Source: Hyphomicrobiales bacterium
GTDB taxonomy: Bacteria; Pseudomonadota; Alphaproteobacteria; Rhizobiales; Xanthobacteraceae
Assembly (NCBI GenBank): GCA_003164375.1
Contig: PLTE01000102.1
Span: 1-15,998, forward strand
Direction: 5' to 3'
Length of the DNA stretch: 15,998 bases
Below the pieces are notes generated by a model that saw only the letters and a program-made list of their open reading frames with translations, ran no database searches and was not told the origin of the DNA. A program made the translations under genes and the position numbers. This document shows, one piece after another, positions 5,639-11,767 of the stretch; positions within the stretch are counted from its first letter, which is position 1, and the number at the start of each line of letters is the position of its first letter.

Positions 5639-5654
5639 CGGCAAGAACTTTGCT
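5639..5654 (+). promoter_or_regulatory. candidate sigma-54 promoter of two small genes
   Basis: CGGCAAGAACTTTGCT has GG (5640-5641) and GC (5652-5653) ten bases apart with an excellent TTTGCT half; the -24 half differs from TGGCAC at two positions. The predicted start near 5665 gives a leader of about 23 bases to the ATG at 5688. Confidence 0.55.
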
Positions 5655-5687
5655 TGGATAGCCGTGTCGACTCGCTAGAGAGCTTTC

Positions 5688-5933
5688 ATGTCGGTTACAG
5701 AGGGATTCTTCGTGGATTGGGACGGCAATACGCGCCGCACGCTCGACCCGCGCGGCGGCTATTTGTGCGAGATCGACGCCGTGGCCCGCTACGTCGCAGT
5801 CACCACGAGAAGCGGCACCTTGGTGCACGAAGCCACATTTTACAAAAGCTTGGCAGACATCGAAAAGGCCGGCATCAAAGCATCGTTGGTCGCCGGATCG
5901 CACCCCTGGGGCAAGCGGGAAGACGGGTTCTGA
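5688..5933 (+). CDS. small protein of unknown function, 81 residues
   Basis: Not recognised. A compact, mostly soluble sequence with aromatic and charged residues (FFVDWDGNTRRTLDPRGGY near the start, SHPWGKREDGF at the end), one Cys (CEIDAV) and no membrane segment. The ATG follows a weak AGAG ribosome binding site. It is the first gene behind a sigma-54-like promoter and is followed after 32 bases by a second small gene with a strong ribosome binding site, so the two are probably co-transcribed. A nif-related role is inferred from promoter type and neighbourhood only. Confidence 0.65.
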   Translation: MSVTEGFFVDWDGNTRRTLDPRGGYLCEIDAVARYVAVTTRSGTLVHEATFYKSLADIEKAGIKASLVAGSHPWGKREDGF

Positions 5934-5965
5934 GATTGAGACGAGATGAAGAGGAGACTCCAACA

Positions 5966-6205
5966 ATGCTTCCGACCACCATCCTGGTTGACGAGGCACC
6001 GCGATGCGTCGTGCGTCCGACGGACCACAAAGCCCTCAATCGCTTTATAAAGAATGGGAAGAGCTATCTGCTCGCCGAAAAGCCTGAAGGCAAGATTACC
6101 CATCGCAATGCCGACGAGATCGAAACGACGAAATGGCATAGCGCCTTCGCCCTGCACAGGGCATGGGGCGGCGACGAGGAAGCCTTTTTCGGCGTTCCGC
6201 TTTAG
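5966..6205 (+). CDS. small protein of unknown function, 79 residues
   Basis: Not recognised. The longer open frame starting at 5246 lies antisense to the acetyltransferase and is not credible; the ATG at 5966 has a GAGGAG ribosome binding site 9 bases upstream. The product is soluble, with a Val/Arg-rich start (TTILVDEAPRCVVRPTDHKALNRFIKNGKSYLL) and an aromatic C-terminal half (TKWHSAFALHRAWGGDEEAFFGVPL). No metal-binding Cys cluster. The second gene of the pair at 5688, it ends just before a hairpin that separates it from the convergent nifB operon. Confidence 0.7.
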   Translation: MLPTTILVDEAPRCVVRPTDHKALNRFIKNGKSYLLAEKPEGKITHRNADEIETTKWHSAFALHRAWGGDEEAFFGVPL

Positions 6206-6228
6206 CCGGCAGCCGAAAAACTGCCGGC
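6205..6228. terminator. hairpin between convergent operons, possible bidirectional terminator
   Basis: A perfect 8-base stem, GCCGGCAG (6205-6212) with CTGCCGGC (6221-6228), around an 8-base loop. It starts at the last base of the plus-strand stop codon and lies 22 bases past the end of the minus-strand operon. No strong T-run follows on either side, so Rho-independent termination is only possible. Confidence 0.5.
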
Positions 6229-6250
6229 GATTGATCGCCGCATGCACTCT

Positions 6251-6451
6251 TTATTCGTCCGTGCTCGGCAGCAAGATCACTTCGGCAGGCGCCCCGGGGC
6301 CTCGGCCTGCGACGAAGTCGAGCGCGCTGACGCGCGACAGGCCGCCGCCGTTCTCCATCAGGACAACCGCCTCCTCCGGCATCTTTGCGAGCTCATCGAG
6401 CAATTGAGCGACCGTCATATCCGTTGCCTGCAAGTCCCGTGCGGGGCGCAC
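6251..6451 (-). CDS. small acidic protein of unknown function, last gene of the nifB operon
   Basis: 66 residues from a GTG at 6451, four bases after the previous stop, or 55 residues from the ATG at 6418. The core MTVAQLLDELAKMPEEAVVLMENGGGLSRVSAL has the pattern of a short helix followed by strands seen in many small proteins of unknown role, and the tail is AEVILLPSTDE. The AGGA before the GTG favours the longer form; the homogeneous core favours the shorter. It ends the apparent 15-gene operon. No function is proposed. Confidence 0.65.
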   Translation of the reverse strand: MRPARDLQATDMTVAQLLDELAKMPEEAVVLMENGGGLSRVSALDFVAGRGPGAPAEVILLPSTDE

Positions 6452-6455
6452 GATT

Positions 6456-6767
6456 TTATTTTTCCTGGCTCACCACACCGGCCTCGTCGAAGCACAGCAC
6501 CGCCGCATCCTCATCCAGCATGGCGATCTCGGCCCGGCGCAGCACGCCGTTGCAGTGATATTGGTAGCGATGGCTGAGCTCCACTTCACCGTACACGACC
6601 TTATCGAAACCCGTCAGCACTCCTTTCTTGTCGAAATAGGCGCGGATAAAGGTGTTCCGGTTCGAAAGCGCATCGGGTGCGATGACGTTCACGAGGTTGA
6701 AGGGGAGTCTCACGCCAGTGTACGAGACGAAGAATCGACACTCCTGTGCTGCTTGCTCCAACTTCAT
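6456..6767 (-). CDS. DUF6156-like nif-linked protein
   Basis: 103 residues from the ATG at 6767, which has GGAGG just upstream; an in-frame TTG at 6827 would run into the Rieske gene. The segment CRFFVSYTGVRLPFNLVNVI...NRNTFIRAYFDKKGVLTGFDKVVYGEVELSHRYQYH is highly patterned and matches my memory of DUF6156, a family found beside nif genes in diazotrophs. The sequence suggests a small beta-rich fold with many aromatic residues. The function is unknown. The adjacent Rieske gene, 57 bases away, may be a partner, which is inference. Confidence 0.75.
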   Translation of the reverse strand: MKLEQAAQECRFFVSYTGVRLPFNLVNVIAPDALSNRNTFIRAYFDKKGVLTGFDKVVYGEVELSHRYQYHCNGVLRRAEIAMLDEDAAVLCFDEAGVVSQEK

Positions 6768-6823
6768 TTCCTCCGGCTTGCGCTCGTCGTGTTCTTGGCG
6801 AAAGGCTGCCGAAACCGCCCAAA

Positions 6824-7327
6824 TCAATCCGGATGGATCATGATTTCCATCGTATCGTCTAGATCATCGAACGCGCCTGGATAACCATCGTCTTCGACGA
6901 GGGTTACGCCGCAAAGACATACCTCGCCGTCAATGACCGCAAGCGCGATGGGTTGCAAACTTTTACCTTGGCAGGGTCCATCGACGCACAGGCCGGTCTC
7001 GATCTCGAAATTCGCGCCGTGGCGGCCGCATCGCAGAAACGCCCGATCCCGGCTGAAGAACTCTCCGGCGCCGAAATTGAGCCAGATGCCCTCGTGCGGA
7101 CACGCATTCACATAGCCCACATAGTCGTTCGCGGCGGTACGGACGATGACGATCGGAAACGGTCTGTTTTCGCTGGTCTCTGTGATTCGCGACAAGCTGA
7201 AAGACCTTGCGTCGCCCGGCTCGATACTATCGGCCGCGCAAACGACATAAACCTCGACGTCCTTCGGCGTGGTTTCCCCGATCGCCGCGTTCGGCGGCCC
7301 GGCTTCCGTATCATGCTCGATTGCCAT
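6824..7327 (-). CDS. Rieske [2Fe-2S] protein, nif-linked
   Basis: The 167-residue protein carries a Rieske cluster site: C76-P-H78 and C100-G-R-H103, giving two Cys and two His ligands, in the contexts NACPHEG and LRCGRHGANFEIETGLC. Two further Cys residues (114, 119) follow. The N-terminal about 25 residues and C-terminal acidic tail are extensions to the core. No signal peptide or membrane anchor is seen, so it is a soluble ferredoxin-like carrier rather than a bc1 subunit. Its position in the nifB operon points to electron transfer or redox sensing in nitrogen fixation; the partner is unknown. The ribosome binding site is weak (AGGC), and a hairpin lies about 40 bases upstream. Confidence 0.88.
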   Translation of the reverse strand: MAIEHDTEAGPPNAAIGETTPKDVEVYVVCAADSIEPGDARSFSLSRITETSENRPFPIVIVRTAANDYVGYVNACPHEGIWLNFGAGEFFSRDRAFLRCGRHGANFEIETGLCVDGPCQGKSLQPIALAVIDGEVCLCGVTLVEDDGYPGAFDDLDDTMEIMIHPD

Positions 7328-7364
7328 GCTTCTGCCTGTCGCAAATACGATGCTGCGGTGAAGA

Positions 7365-7383
7365 CGCGCTTATTCGAAGCGCG
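7365..7383. other. intergenic hairpin inside the nifB operon
   Basis: A 7-base stem, CGCGCTT (7365-7371) with AAGCGCG (7377-7383), around a 5-base loop lies in the 91-base gap between the unknown gene ending at 7419 and the Rieske gene starting at 7327. The T-run (CTTTTTG) is on the plus-strand side, so in the operon mRNA it is A-rich and precedes the hairpin. This suits RNA processing or partial attenuation better than classical termination. Confidence 0.35.
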
Positions 7384-7418
7384 CTTTTTGCGGCGATCGA
7401 CCGCAGTCCCGCTGATGA

Positions 7419-7643
7419 CTACGCGACGCTTGGTACACTCTTGGCCTTGAGCGCGTCGACATCTTGCCGTGTCAGGCGGAACACGCCGCGTCCACCAGAT
7501 AGCGGCTGATAGGTGTTACCGGCGTTCTCGCTTAAGAAAAAGAACCAGTCCTGCGGGCTCAATTCCGTCGGTCGGTCGCCTATTTCGACGACCGCCGCAT
7601 TCGGCGCGAAGCGCACATGAATAATGACGTTTTCGGATTCCAT
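7419..7643 (-). CDS. nif-operon protein of unknown function, 74 residues
   Basis: Start ATG at 7643 with GGGAG seven bases upstream; an in-frame TTG 18 bases earlier is less likely. The product MESENVIIHVRFAPNAAVVEIGDRP followed by LSPQDWFFFLSENAGNTYQPL and GRGVFRLTRQDVDALKAK looks like a compact alpha/beta protein with no Cys and hence no metal cluster. It lies 21 bases after the ferredoxin gene, so translation is likely linked. It is not NifT, which is at 15134. I do not recognise a named family. Confidence 0.72.
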   Translation of the reverse strand: MESENVIIHVRFAPNAAVVEIGDRPTELSPQDWFFFLSENAGNTYQPLSGGRGVFRLTRQDVDALKAKSVPSVA

Positions 7644-7664
7644 GGAGATGCTCCCACCCAAAGC

Positions 7665-7964
7665 CTAAACGAAGCCCAACAATTCGATCTTGATATTCTC
7701 CGTCCCCAGCACCTTGGCCTGACACGCAAGCCGAGACTTGGAACCCACGCCGACGATGCTGTCGAGCTTGTCGTTTTCCTCGCGGGCGATCCTTGTGAGC
7801 CCCTTGCGGCCTTCGTGAACGAAGATGTGGCAGGTGCCGCAGTCGGCTTTGCCGTCGCATTTGTGATTGAGCGCCACCTCGGCGCCAAGAATTGCGGCCA
7901 ATAGGGTTGTCCCCTCGCCAACTTCGACCGTCTTACCGGACGGCATGATCGTCAATATCGACAT
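7665..7964 (-). CDS. [2Fe-2S] ferredoxin, plant/bacterial type
   Basis: 99 residues from the ATG at 7964, preceded by GAGGAG; longer upstream frames enter the DegT gene. The cluster ligands are visible as C-x5-C-x2-C in NHKCDGKADCGTC and a fourth Cys in RLACQAKV. The N-terminal strand pattern SILTIMPSGKTVEVGEGTTLLAAIL is typical of this fold. It is a low-potential soluble carrier; similar ferredoxins (FdxD, FdI-type) occur in nif clusters and may feed electrons to nitrogenase or assembly enzymes. The exact subtype is not assigned. In the operon it lies 49 bases after the DegT-like gene. Confidence 0.88.
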   Translation of the reverse strand: MSILTIMPSGKTVEVGEGTTLLAAILGAEVALNHKCDGKADCGTCHIFVHEGRKGLTRIAREENDKLDSIVGVGSKSRLACQAKVLGTENIKIELLGFV

Positions 7965-8013
7965 CGAACCACTCCTCGTCTTGCTGTTGACAATAGACCG
8001 ATAAATTCTAGCC

Positions 8014-9219
8014 CTAGTAGATCGCCGAACCGGCGCCGACATTGATCGAGGCGTCCTTCATCGTCGCGACGATGAAGGCGATCTGATCCTCGGTGAGATG
8101 AGTGTGGAACGGCAGCGCAACCGCACGGTCCGCCACCTTCTCCGTCACCAGAAAATTGCCGCGGCGGTAGCCGAGGTCGAGATAGTGCCGTTGCAGATGC
8201 AGCGGATTGCAATAACCGGCCGCCTCCACCTGCTCGACGTGCAGATCCTCGACGATTGCGTCGCGGCTGGAGCGCGTGAAACGGGTGCCGAGATGCACGA
8301 GATAAAGGAACCAATTTACTTCGGTGACATCCGGCGCCACATAGGGGTCCTTGATGCCCTCGAAGGACTGCACGTGCTTGTAATAGAGATGTTCGGTCAG
8401 ACGGCGGCGCTCCAAGATTTCATCAAGCCGCCGCAATTGCGCCAGTCCGAGCGCGGCCGTGAGCTCGCTCATGCCGGCCTGATAGGCAGGCGCCGCACCG
8501 ACGACCACCGACGAGCGCTCCTCGAGGCGGTGCGCGCGATGGCGACGCAATGCAACTGCGATATCGATGTCGTCGGTCACCACCATGCCGCCCTCGCCGC
8601 AGATCAATGGCGATGGTTGCGAGAAGTCGAACACGGCGACGTCGCCAAAACTTCCGACCAGCGCGCCCTGATATTTCGATCCGATCGCCTCGGTCGAATC
8701 CTCAAACAGCAGAAGATTGTGCTTCTTTGCCAACGCGCGAAGCGCGGTCCAAGACGCCGGATGGCCATTGTTATTGCATGCAACAATGGCGCGCGTGCGC
8801 GGCGTGATGACCGCCTCGGCCTTCTGCGGCGCAAGCGTTCCGGCCCAATAGTCGATGTCCGCGAATACCGTTCTGGCGCCGGCGAGGCTGATCGCATGCG
8901 CCGTCTCGCGAAACGAATACGGCGAAGCGACCACCTCATGCCCGGGACCGATTTCGCAAGCCTTGAGCGCGATGAGAAGCCCAAGCGTACCGCTCGGCAC
9001 CGCGATCGCGTATTTGCGGCCGAGATAGGCCGCAAAAGCCGTCTCGAATGCCTCGACGACGGGGCCGCCGGACAGTCGCGGCGATCGTAGCACAGCATCG
9101 ACCGCCTCGAGCTCGACGGCCGTGATATCGGGATCTGATAGCGGGATGAAGGATTCCGCTTCGGCGACGCGGTCGCCTGCGTCCTCGACATCATCCGCCA
9201 AGACGGCCGCCTCGTTCAT
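8014..9219 (-). CDS. DegT/DnrJ/EryC1/StrS-fold protein lacking the catalytic lysine
   Basis: The 401-residue protein shows the DegT aminotransferase fold: SGTLGLLIALKA (residues about 76-87), DIDYWAGTL, LLFEDSTEAIGSKYQG with the cofactor-binding Asp174, and VAVFDFSQPSPLICGEGGMVVTDD. In active members the last motif is SFHPTKxxxxGEGG; aligned by GEGG, the PLP-binding Lys falls on Ser203, and His is also changed. It cannot form the usual internal aldimine, so it is either a lysine-less PLP/PMP enzyme (as in the ColD dehydratase group) or a non-catalytic binding protein. ATG at 9219 overlaps the previous stop (ATGA); a longer start inside that gene is rejected. A sugar or cofactor role in nitrogen fixation is unknown. 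Confidence 0.85.
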   Translation of the reverse strand: MNEAAVLADDVEDAGDRVAEAESFIPLSDPDITAVELEAVDAVLRSPRLSGGPVVEAFETAFAAYLGRKYAIAVPSGTLGLLIALKACEIGPGHEVVASPYSFRETAHAISLAGARTVFADIDYWAGTLAPQKAEAVITPRTRAIVACNNNGHPASWTALRALAKKHNLLLFEDSTEAIGSKYQGALVGSFGDVAVFDFSQPSPLICGEGGMVVTDDIDIAVALRRHRAHRLEERSSVVVGAAPAYQAGMSELTAALGLAQLRRLDEILERRRLTEHLYYKHVQSFEGIKDPYVAPDVTEVNWFLYLVHLGTRFTRSSRDAIVEDLHVEQVEAAGYCNPLHLQRHYLDLGYRRGNFLVTEKVADRAVALPFHTHLTEDQIAFIVATMKDASINVGAGSAIY

Positions 9220-9482
9220 CGGACATTCCGTATGGCCAGCACGATTCCGGTTGCGCGCGTCGGATCCGCCGTGACGTGCGCGCAATGGTCGGCGCTATCC
9301 AACAGATGAACATCGAACCGCTCATAGGTACGAAACGGCGTCTCGGTGACATCGGAAGCGTCGCACCGGGTCCAAGACAGATGCGAAAACCGGCGCCGCA
9401 ATTCTGCAAAGACTTGCGCGTCGGCGTCGCCTGCCGAGAGCACCTGGTCGATTGCCGTCAATTCATCAGGGCTTAATGCCAT
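9216..9482 (-). CDS. DUF6129-like nif-linked small protein
   Basis: 88 residues, starting MALSPDELTAIDQVL. The core FAELRRRFSHLSWTRCDASDVTETPFRTYERFDVHLLDSADHCAHVTADPTRATGIVLA is strongly patterned and matches my memory of DUF6129, a family associated with nif clusters. Cys40 and Cys67 with several His and Asp residues could bind a metal, which is inference. Its last codons overlap the ATG of the DegT-like gene, so the two are translationally coupled and may act together. The function is not known. Confidence 0.75.
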   Translation of the reverse strand: MALSPDELTAIDQVLSAGDADAQVFAELRRRFSHLSWTRCDASDVTETPFRTYERFDVHLLDSADHCAHVTADPTRATGIVLAIRNVR

Positions 9483-9525
9483 GCCGAGCTACTCATTCGT
9501 TTTTGGACGCGCAGACGCTGTCGTT

Positions 9526-9885
9526 TCATTGCCAGAACTCCCGTTCGGGGTCGGCATTCAGTTCTGCCAAAAGTTCGATCAAACGGCCGTGGCTGCTGTG
9601 GAACTGCCAGGCGCGCTTATTGTGATCCATTCGGAACAGCTGCCAGGCCTCACGAGACTCGTCGAACAGTAGAAGCGCGACCTCGTCTACTCCGCCGTCC
9701 GCATCGATGTTTCGCGAGCAGCACGGGCTCTCGATGCGATAGCCGCCGGCGACCGCGGCCACGCTGGGCGAGACGTAGCGGTATCGCTTGCGCGCCTTGA
9801 GCGCGCGCTCGATCCGCCTCCGATCGAAGTCGTTCGGATGCGGCAGCACGCGCATCGTCGATTCGTTCACGGCAACCGATGCCAT
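9526..9885 (-). CDS. DUF3024-like protein of unknown function
   Basis: 119 residues from the ATG at 9885, preceded by GGAGG six bases upstream; an upstream in-frame start would enter the nifZ2 gene. The pattern RRRIERALKARKRYRYVSP, then SPCCSRNIDADGGVDEVALLLFDESREAWQLFRMDHNKRAWQFHSSHGRLIELLAELNADPEREFW resembles the DUF3024 layout (W-LY-D...W--Y...L--L--E---D), recalled rather than searched. A CC pair (about residues 56-57) is present. Gaps to the neighbours are 14 and 43 bases, consistent with the operon. No function is proposed. Confidence 0.72.
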   Translation of the reverse strand: MASVAVNESTMRVLPHPNDFDRRRIERALKARKRYRYVSPSVAAVAGGYRIESPCCSRNIDADGGVDEVALLLFDESREAWQLFRMDHNKRAWQFHSSHGRLIELLAELNADPEREFWQ

Positions 9886-9899
9886 TGGCGCGCCCTCCT

Positions 9900-10139
9900 T
9901 CAGAGCGGGACGATCTCTTCTTCGAGACAACCCACGACGAGGCGTTCGCCGAACTCGACCAGATAGATCGGGATGTTCGCTTCGCTGTGCGTTCCGACCT
10001 GAACGATTTCGCCCGTATCTCCGACATTGACCAGTCGGGCCTCGGCGGCGGCATCGGGAAACGTTCCGTCATTGTGCAGGTCGATCAGGGCCTTCACGCG
10101 TTGACCCCACTGATATTTCGGAAGCCTGGGCTCGATCAT
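9900..10139 (-). CDS. NifZ-domain protein 2 (short)
   Basis: The 79-residue product has the NifZ pattern: PKYQWGQRVKALIDLHNDGTFPDA, VNVGDTGEIVQVGTHSEANIPIYLVEFGERLVVGCLEEEIVPL. NifZ assists maturation of the second P-cluster of the MoFe protein in Azotobacter. Well-studied NifZ proteins contain two such repeats in one chain of roughly 150 residues, whereas here each is a separate gene. Start ATG overlaps the stop of nifZ1 (ATGA), so the two are translationally coupled and may work as a complex. Confidence 0.85.
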   Translation of the reverse strand: MIEPRLPKYQWGQRVKALIDLHNDGTFPDAAAEARLVNVGDTGEIVQVGTHSEANIPIYLVEFGERLVVGCLEEEIVPL

Positions 10140-10456
10140 GCCGCGGTACCTCCCGGCAAAGGCAGTTCTGTCTCTTCGTCCCGCGGGATCACGGGATCGA
10201 GTTCCTTGCGTTTCATTCCAACCCGATTGCCGCTCTCAAGGAACTCGACGCCATAGATGTAGAACTGCTGCAGGAAGGTGCCGATGCTGACGACGTAGCC
10301 TTCCTCGCCCTTTTTCGCCAAAACCTCGCCGATCTCCTTGCCGGCATAGGTGCCGTCGTTTCGAATCGCGCGCTTGGCCCGCACTTTCTCGCCGAAATTG
10401 AAATAAGGGGGCTGCGAGAGCTCCACGACGTCGCTGTCGCGAACAATGTTGCTCAT
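10136..10456 (-). CDS. nifZ: NifZ-domain protein 1
   Basis: 106 residues with the NifZ core FNFGEKVRAKRAIRNDGTYAGKEIGEVLAKKGEEGYVVSIGTFLQQFYIYGVEFLESGNRVGMKRKELDPV, very similar in order to the first half of Azotobacter NifZ as I recall it. NifZ acts as a chaperone-like factor in P-cluster formation on NifDK. Its ATG overlaps the stop of the LRV gene, and its stop overlaps the start of nifZ2, so three genes in a row are coupled. The C-terminal tail (RDEETELPLPGGTAA) is acidic and flexible. Confidence 0.93.
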   Translation of the reverse strand: MSNIVRDSDVVELSQPPYFNFGEKVRAKRAIRNDGTYAGKEIGEVLAKKGEEGYVVSIGTFLQQFYIYGVEFLESGNRVGMKRKELDPVIPRDEETELPLPGGTAA

Positions 10457-11226
10457 AGCGGGACCTCCCGCAGTTGCTCATCCCGTCCAGCCAGGCGCGA
10501 GCGCGCCATCTCGCGCACGAAAGCGTCGCGGTCGTCCTTGAAGTGGGGCAATTGCGCAATAGCAATCCGGCTCGCCACCTCATAACGCACGCGCCAATCC
10601 GGATCGTGCCGAAGCTGGGACAGCAAATCGGGAGGCAGGCGCTGCGCGATCTCCAGCCTTACCGCCGCATCGGGATCGCTCGCCATCCGCAGCAGCCAGG
10701 CCGGCGGAATGCGCCGCGCCACGACCCGCCGGACCTCGACCTCCGCGTCGCAGATCATCCGCAACAGCAGCGCCGGGGTAACCCGCCGCGCGACGACGAG
10801 CCGCACATAATAATCCTCATCCGTCATCATCGGCATGAGTTCGGCGTCATCGAGGAGCGACACAATCCTGATTCGCACCTCGCGATGAGGATCGTTTCGC
10901 AGACGCAGGACAAGCCGCTTGGGCAGACGCCGCGCTGCGTTCCAGCGCACGGTCTCCTCGGGATCGTCGAGCAACGGCGGCAGCAGGAACACGTCGGCAT
11001 GCTTGGCCGCGATGGCGCGAACTTCGAAATGGGGATGCTTGGTGTAGGAATTGGCGAGCTTCGGATTCCAATTAAAGAAGCGATCGATGCGCCGCGCATA
11101 GCGATCGTTGACGCAGGCGTGTTTCAGCCGACACCCCGCGGCTGCCGCGAGCTCCCGGTGCGCGCAGGATGCGCAATCGACTTCATTGCCGAGCCAATCC
11201 CGGGCCTCGTCGATCTCATCCATCAT
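10453..11226 (-). CDS. 4Fe-4S leucine-rich-variant (LRV) repeat protein
   Basis: The 257-residue protein begins with a Cys motif (C18-x2-C21-x10-C32-x5-C38) expected to bind a [4Fe-4S] cluster, followed by at least eight short repeats of the LRV type, seen as recurring D/N-DP--EVR---ARRLPP--LLRL blocks (from about residue 62 to 245). This is the architecture of the LRV protein first described near nif genes in Azotobacter vinelandii, whose crystal structure shows a right-handed superhelix. Its role in nitrogen fixation is not established; a scaffold for protein contacts with a redox-sensitive cap is plausible. Start at the first of two adjacent ATGs, inside the end of the TPR gene. Confidence 0.92.
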   Translation of the reverse strand: MMDEIDEARDWLGNEVDCASCAHRELAAAAGCRLKHACVNDRYARRIDRFFNWNPKLANSYTKHPHFEVRAIAAKHADVFLLPPLLDDPEETVRWNAARRLPKRLVLRLRNDPHREVRIRIVSLLDDAELMPMMTDEDYYVRLVVARRVTPALLLRMICDAEVEVRRVVARRIPPAWLLRMASDPDAAVRLEIAQRLPPDLLSQLRHDPDWRVRYEVASRIAIAQLPHFKDDRDAFVREMARSRLAGRDEQLREVPL

Positions 11227-11758
11227 CGTCCTGCCCTATCCGGTCGAGGACGCCGAGTAACACTTTCGCGCCGATTTTGTCGCTGGCATCGAGCTGCAAG
11301 AGCTTCATCACCGCGGCGCGGCCCTCTGCCAGATTGCCGAGGCGCATTTGCAGATAGGCATAGCCCTTCAAACTGAAGAGAAAGAAGCGCGGTAGCATGT
11401 CGTCATAACGGTCGAACATCGCATCACCGGCAGCGACATGCCGCCAGTCCGCCGGCAAGTCATTCTCGCGCGCCGCCTTGGCAAGGCACAGCTTCGCGAT
11501 CTCGAGCGCCTCGGCCAACCGCCCTTTGTAAAAATAAAACCGGTAGAGACCGATCAAGACCGCGGCGTGATCGGGCGCCAGCGCCTGGGCGTTGCGCAGA
11601 AACTGTTCGGCGACGGCGTCGTTCTGATACGCCAATCCCGCACGGTGGAGATATTGTTCGGCCAGCGCCGGCAGGCCAGCACCGAGCAAAGCGTCGGCCA
11701 GGAGCGCCTGCTCGGCCGCCGACATGGTTCGCTCGCCGCACTCGGTCGCCGGCACCAT
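11216..11758 (-). CDS. TPR-repeat protein of the nifB operon (paralogue of 2739-3263)
   Basis: 180 residues from the ATG at 11758, which has AGGGGA nearby; the ATG at 11725 (MSAAEQALL) is an alternative. TPR-like helices are clear: ALLADALLGAGLPALAEQYLHRAGLAYQN, AEQFLRNAQALAPDHAAVLIGLYRFYFYKGRLAEALEIAKLCL, then DWR and FFLFSLKGYAYLQMRLGNLAEGRAAVMKLLQLD. It shares motif order with the YqeB-linked TPR protein. TPR proteins bind other proteins, so an assembly or scaffold role is inferred. It lies between iscA and the LRV gene (9-base gap and 11-base overlap), both tied to Fe-S proteins. Confidence 0.85.
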   Translation of the reverse strand: MVPATECGERTMSAAEQALLADALLGAGLPALAEQYLHRAGLAYQNDAVAEQFLRNAQALAPDHAAVLIGLYRFYFYKGRLAEALEIAKLCLAKAARENDLPADWRHVAAGDAMFDRYDDMLPRFFLFSLKGYAYLQMRLGNLAEGRAAVMKLLQLDASDKIGAKVLLGVLDRIGQDDDG

Positions 11759-11767
11759 CGTCGTCCC

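Noticed and set aside
5246..5965. N-terminal part of a 319-codon plus-strand frame ending at 6205
   Set aside because: It runs antisense through the GNAT gene, across the promoter at 5639 and over the gene at 5688. Only the last 79 codons from 5966 have a good ribosome binding site.
8098..9090. 330-codon open frame on the plus strand
   Set aside because: Antisense to the DegT-like gene, which has clear family motifs.
10474..11376. 300-codon open frame on the plus strand
   Set aside because: Antisense to the LRV gene; its apparent His/Pro repeats mirror the LRV repeat on the other strand.
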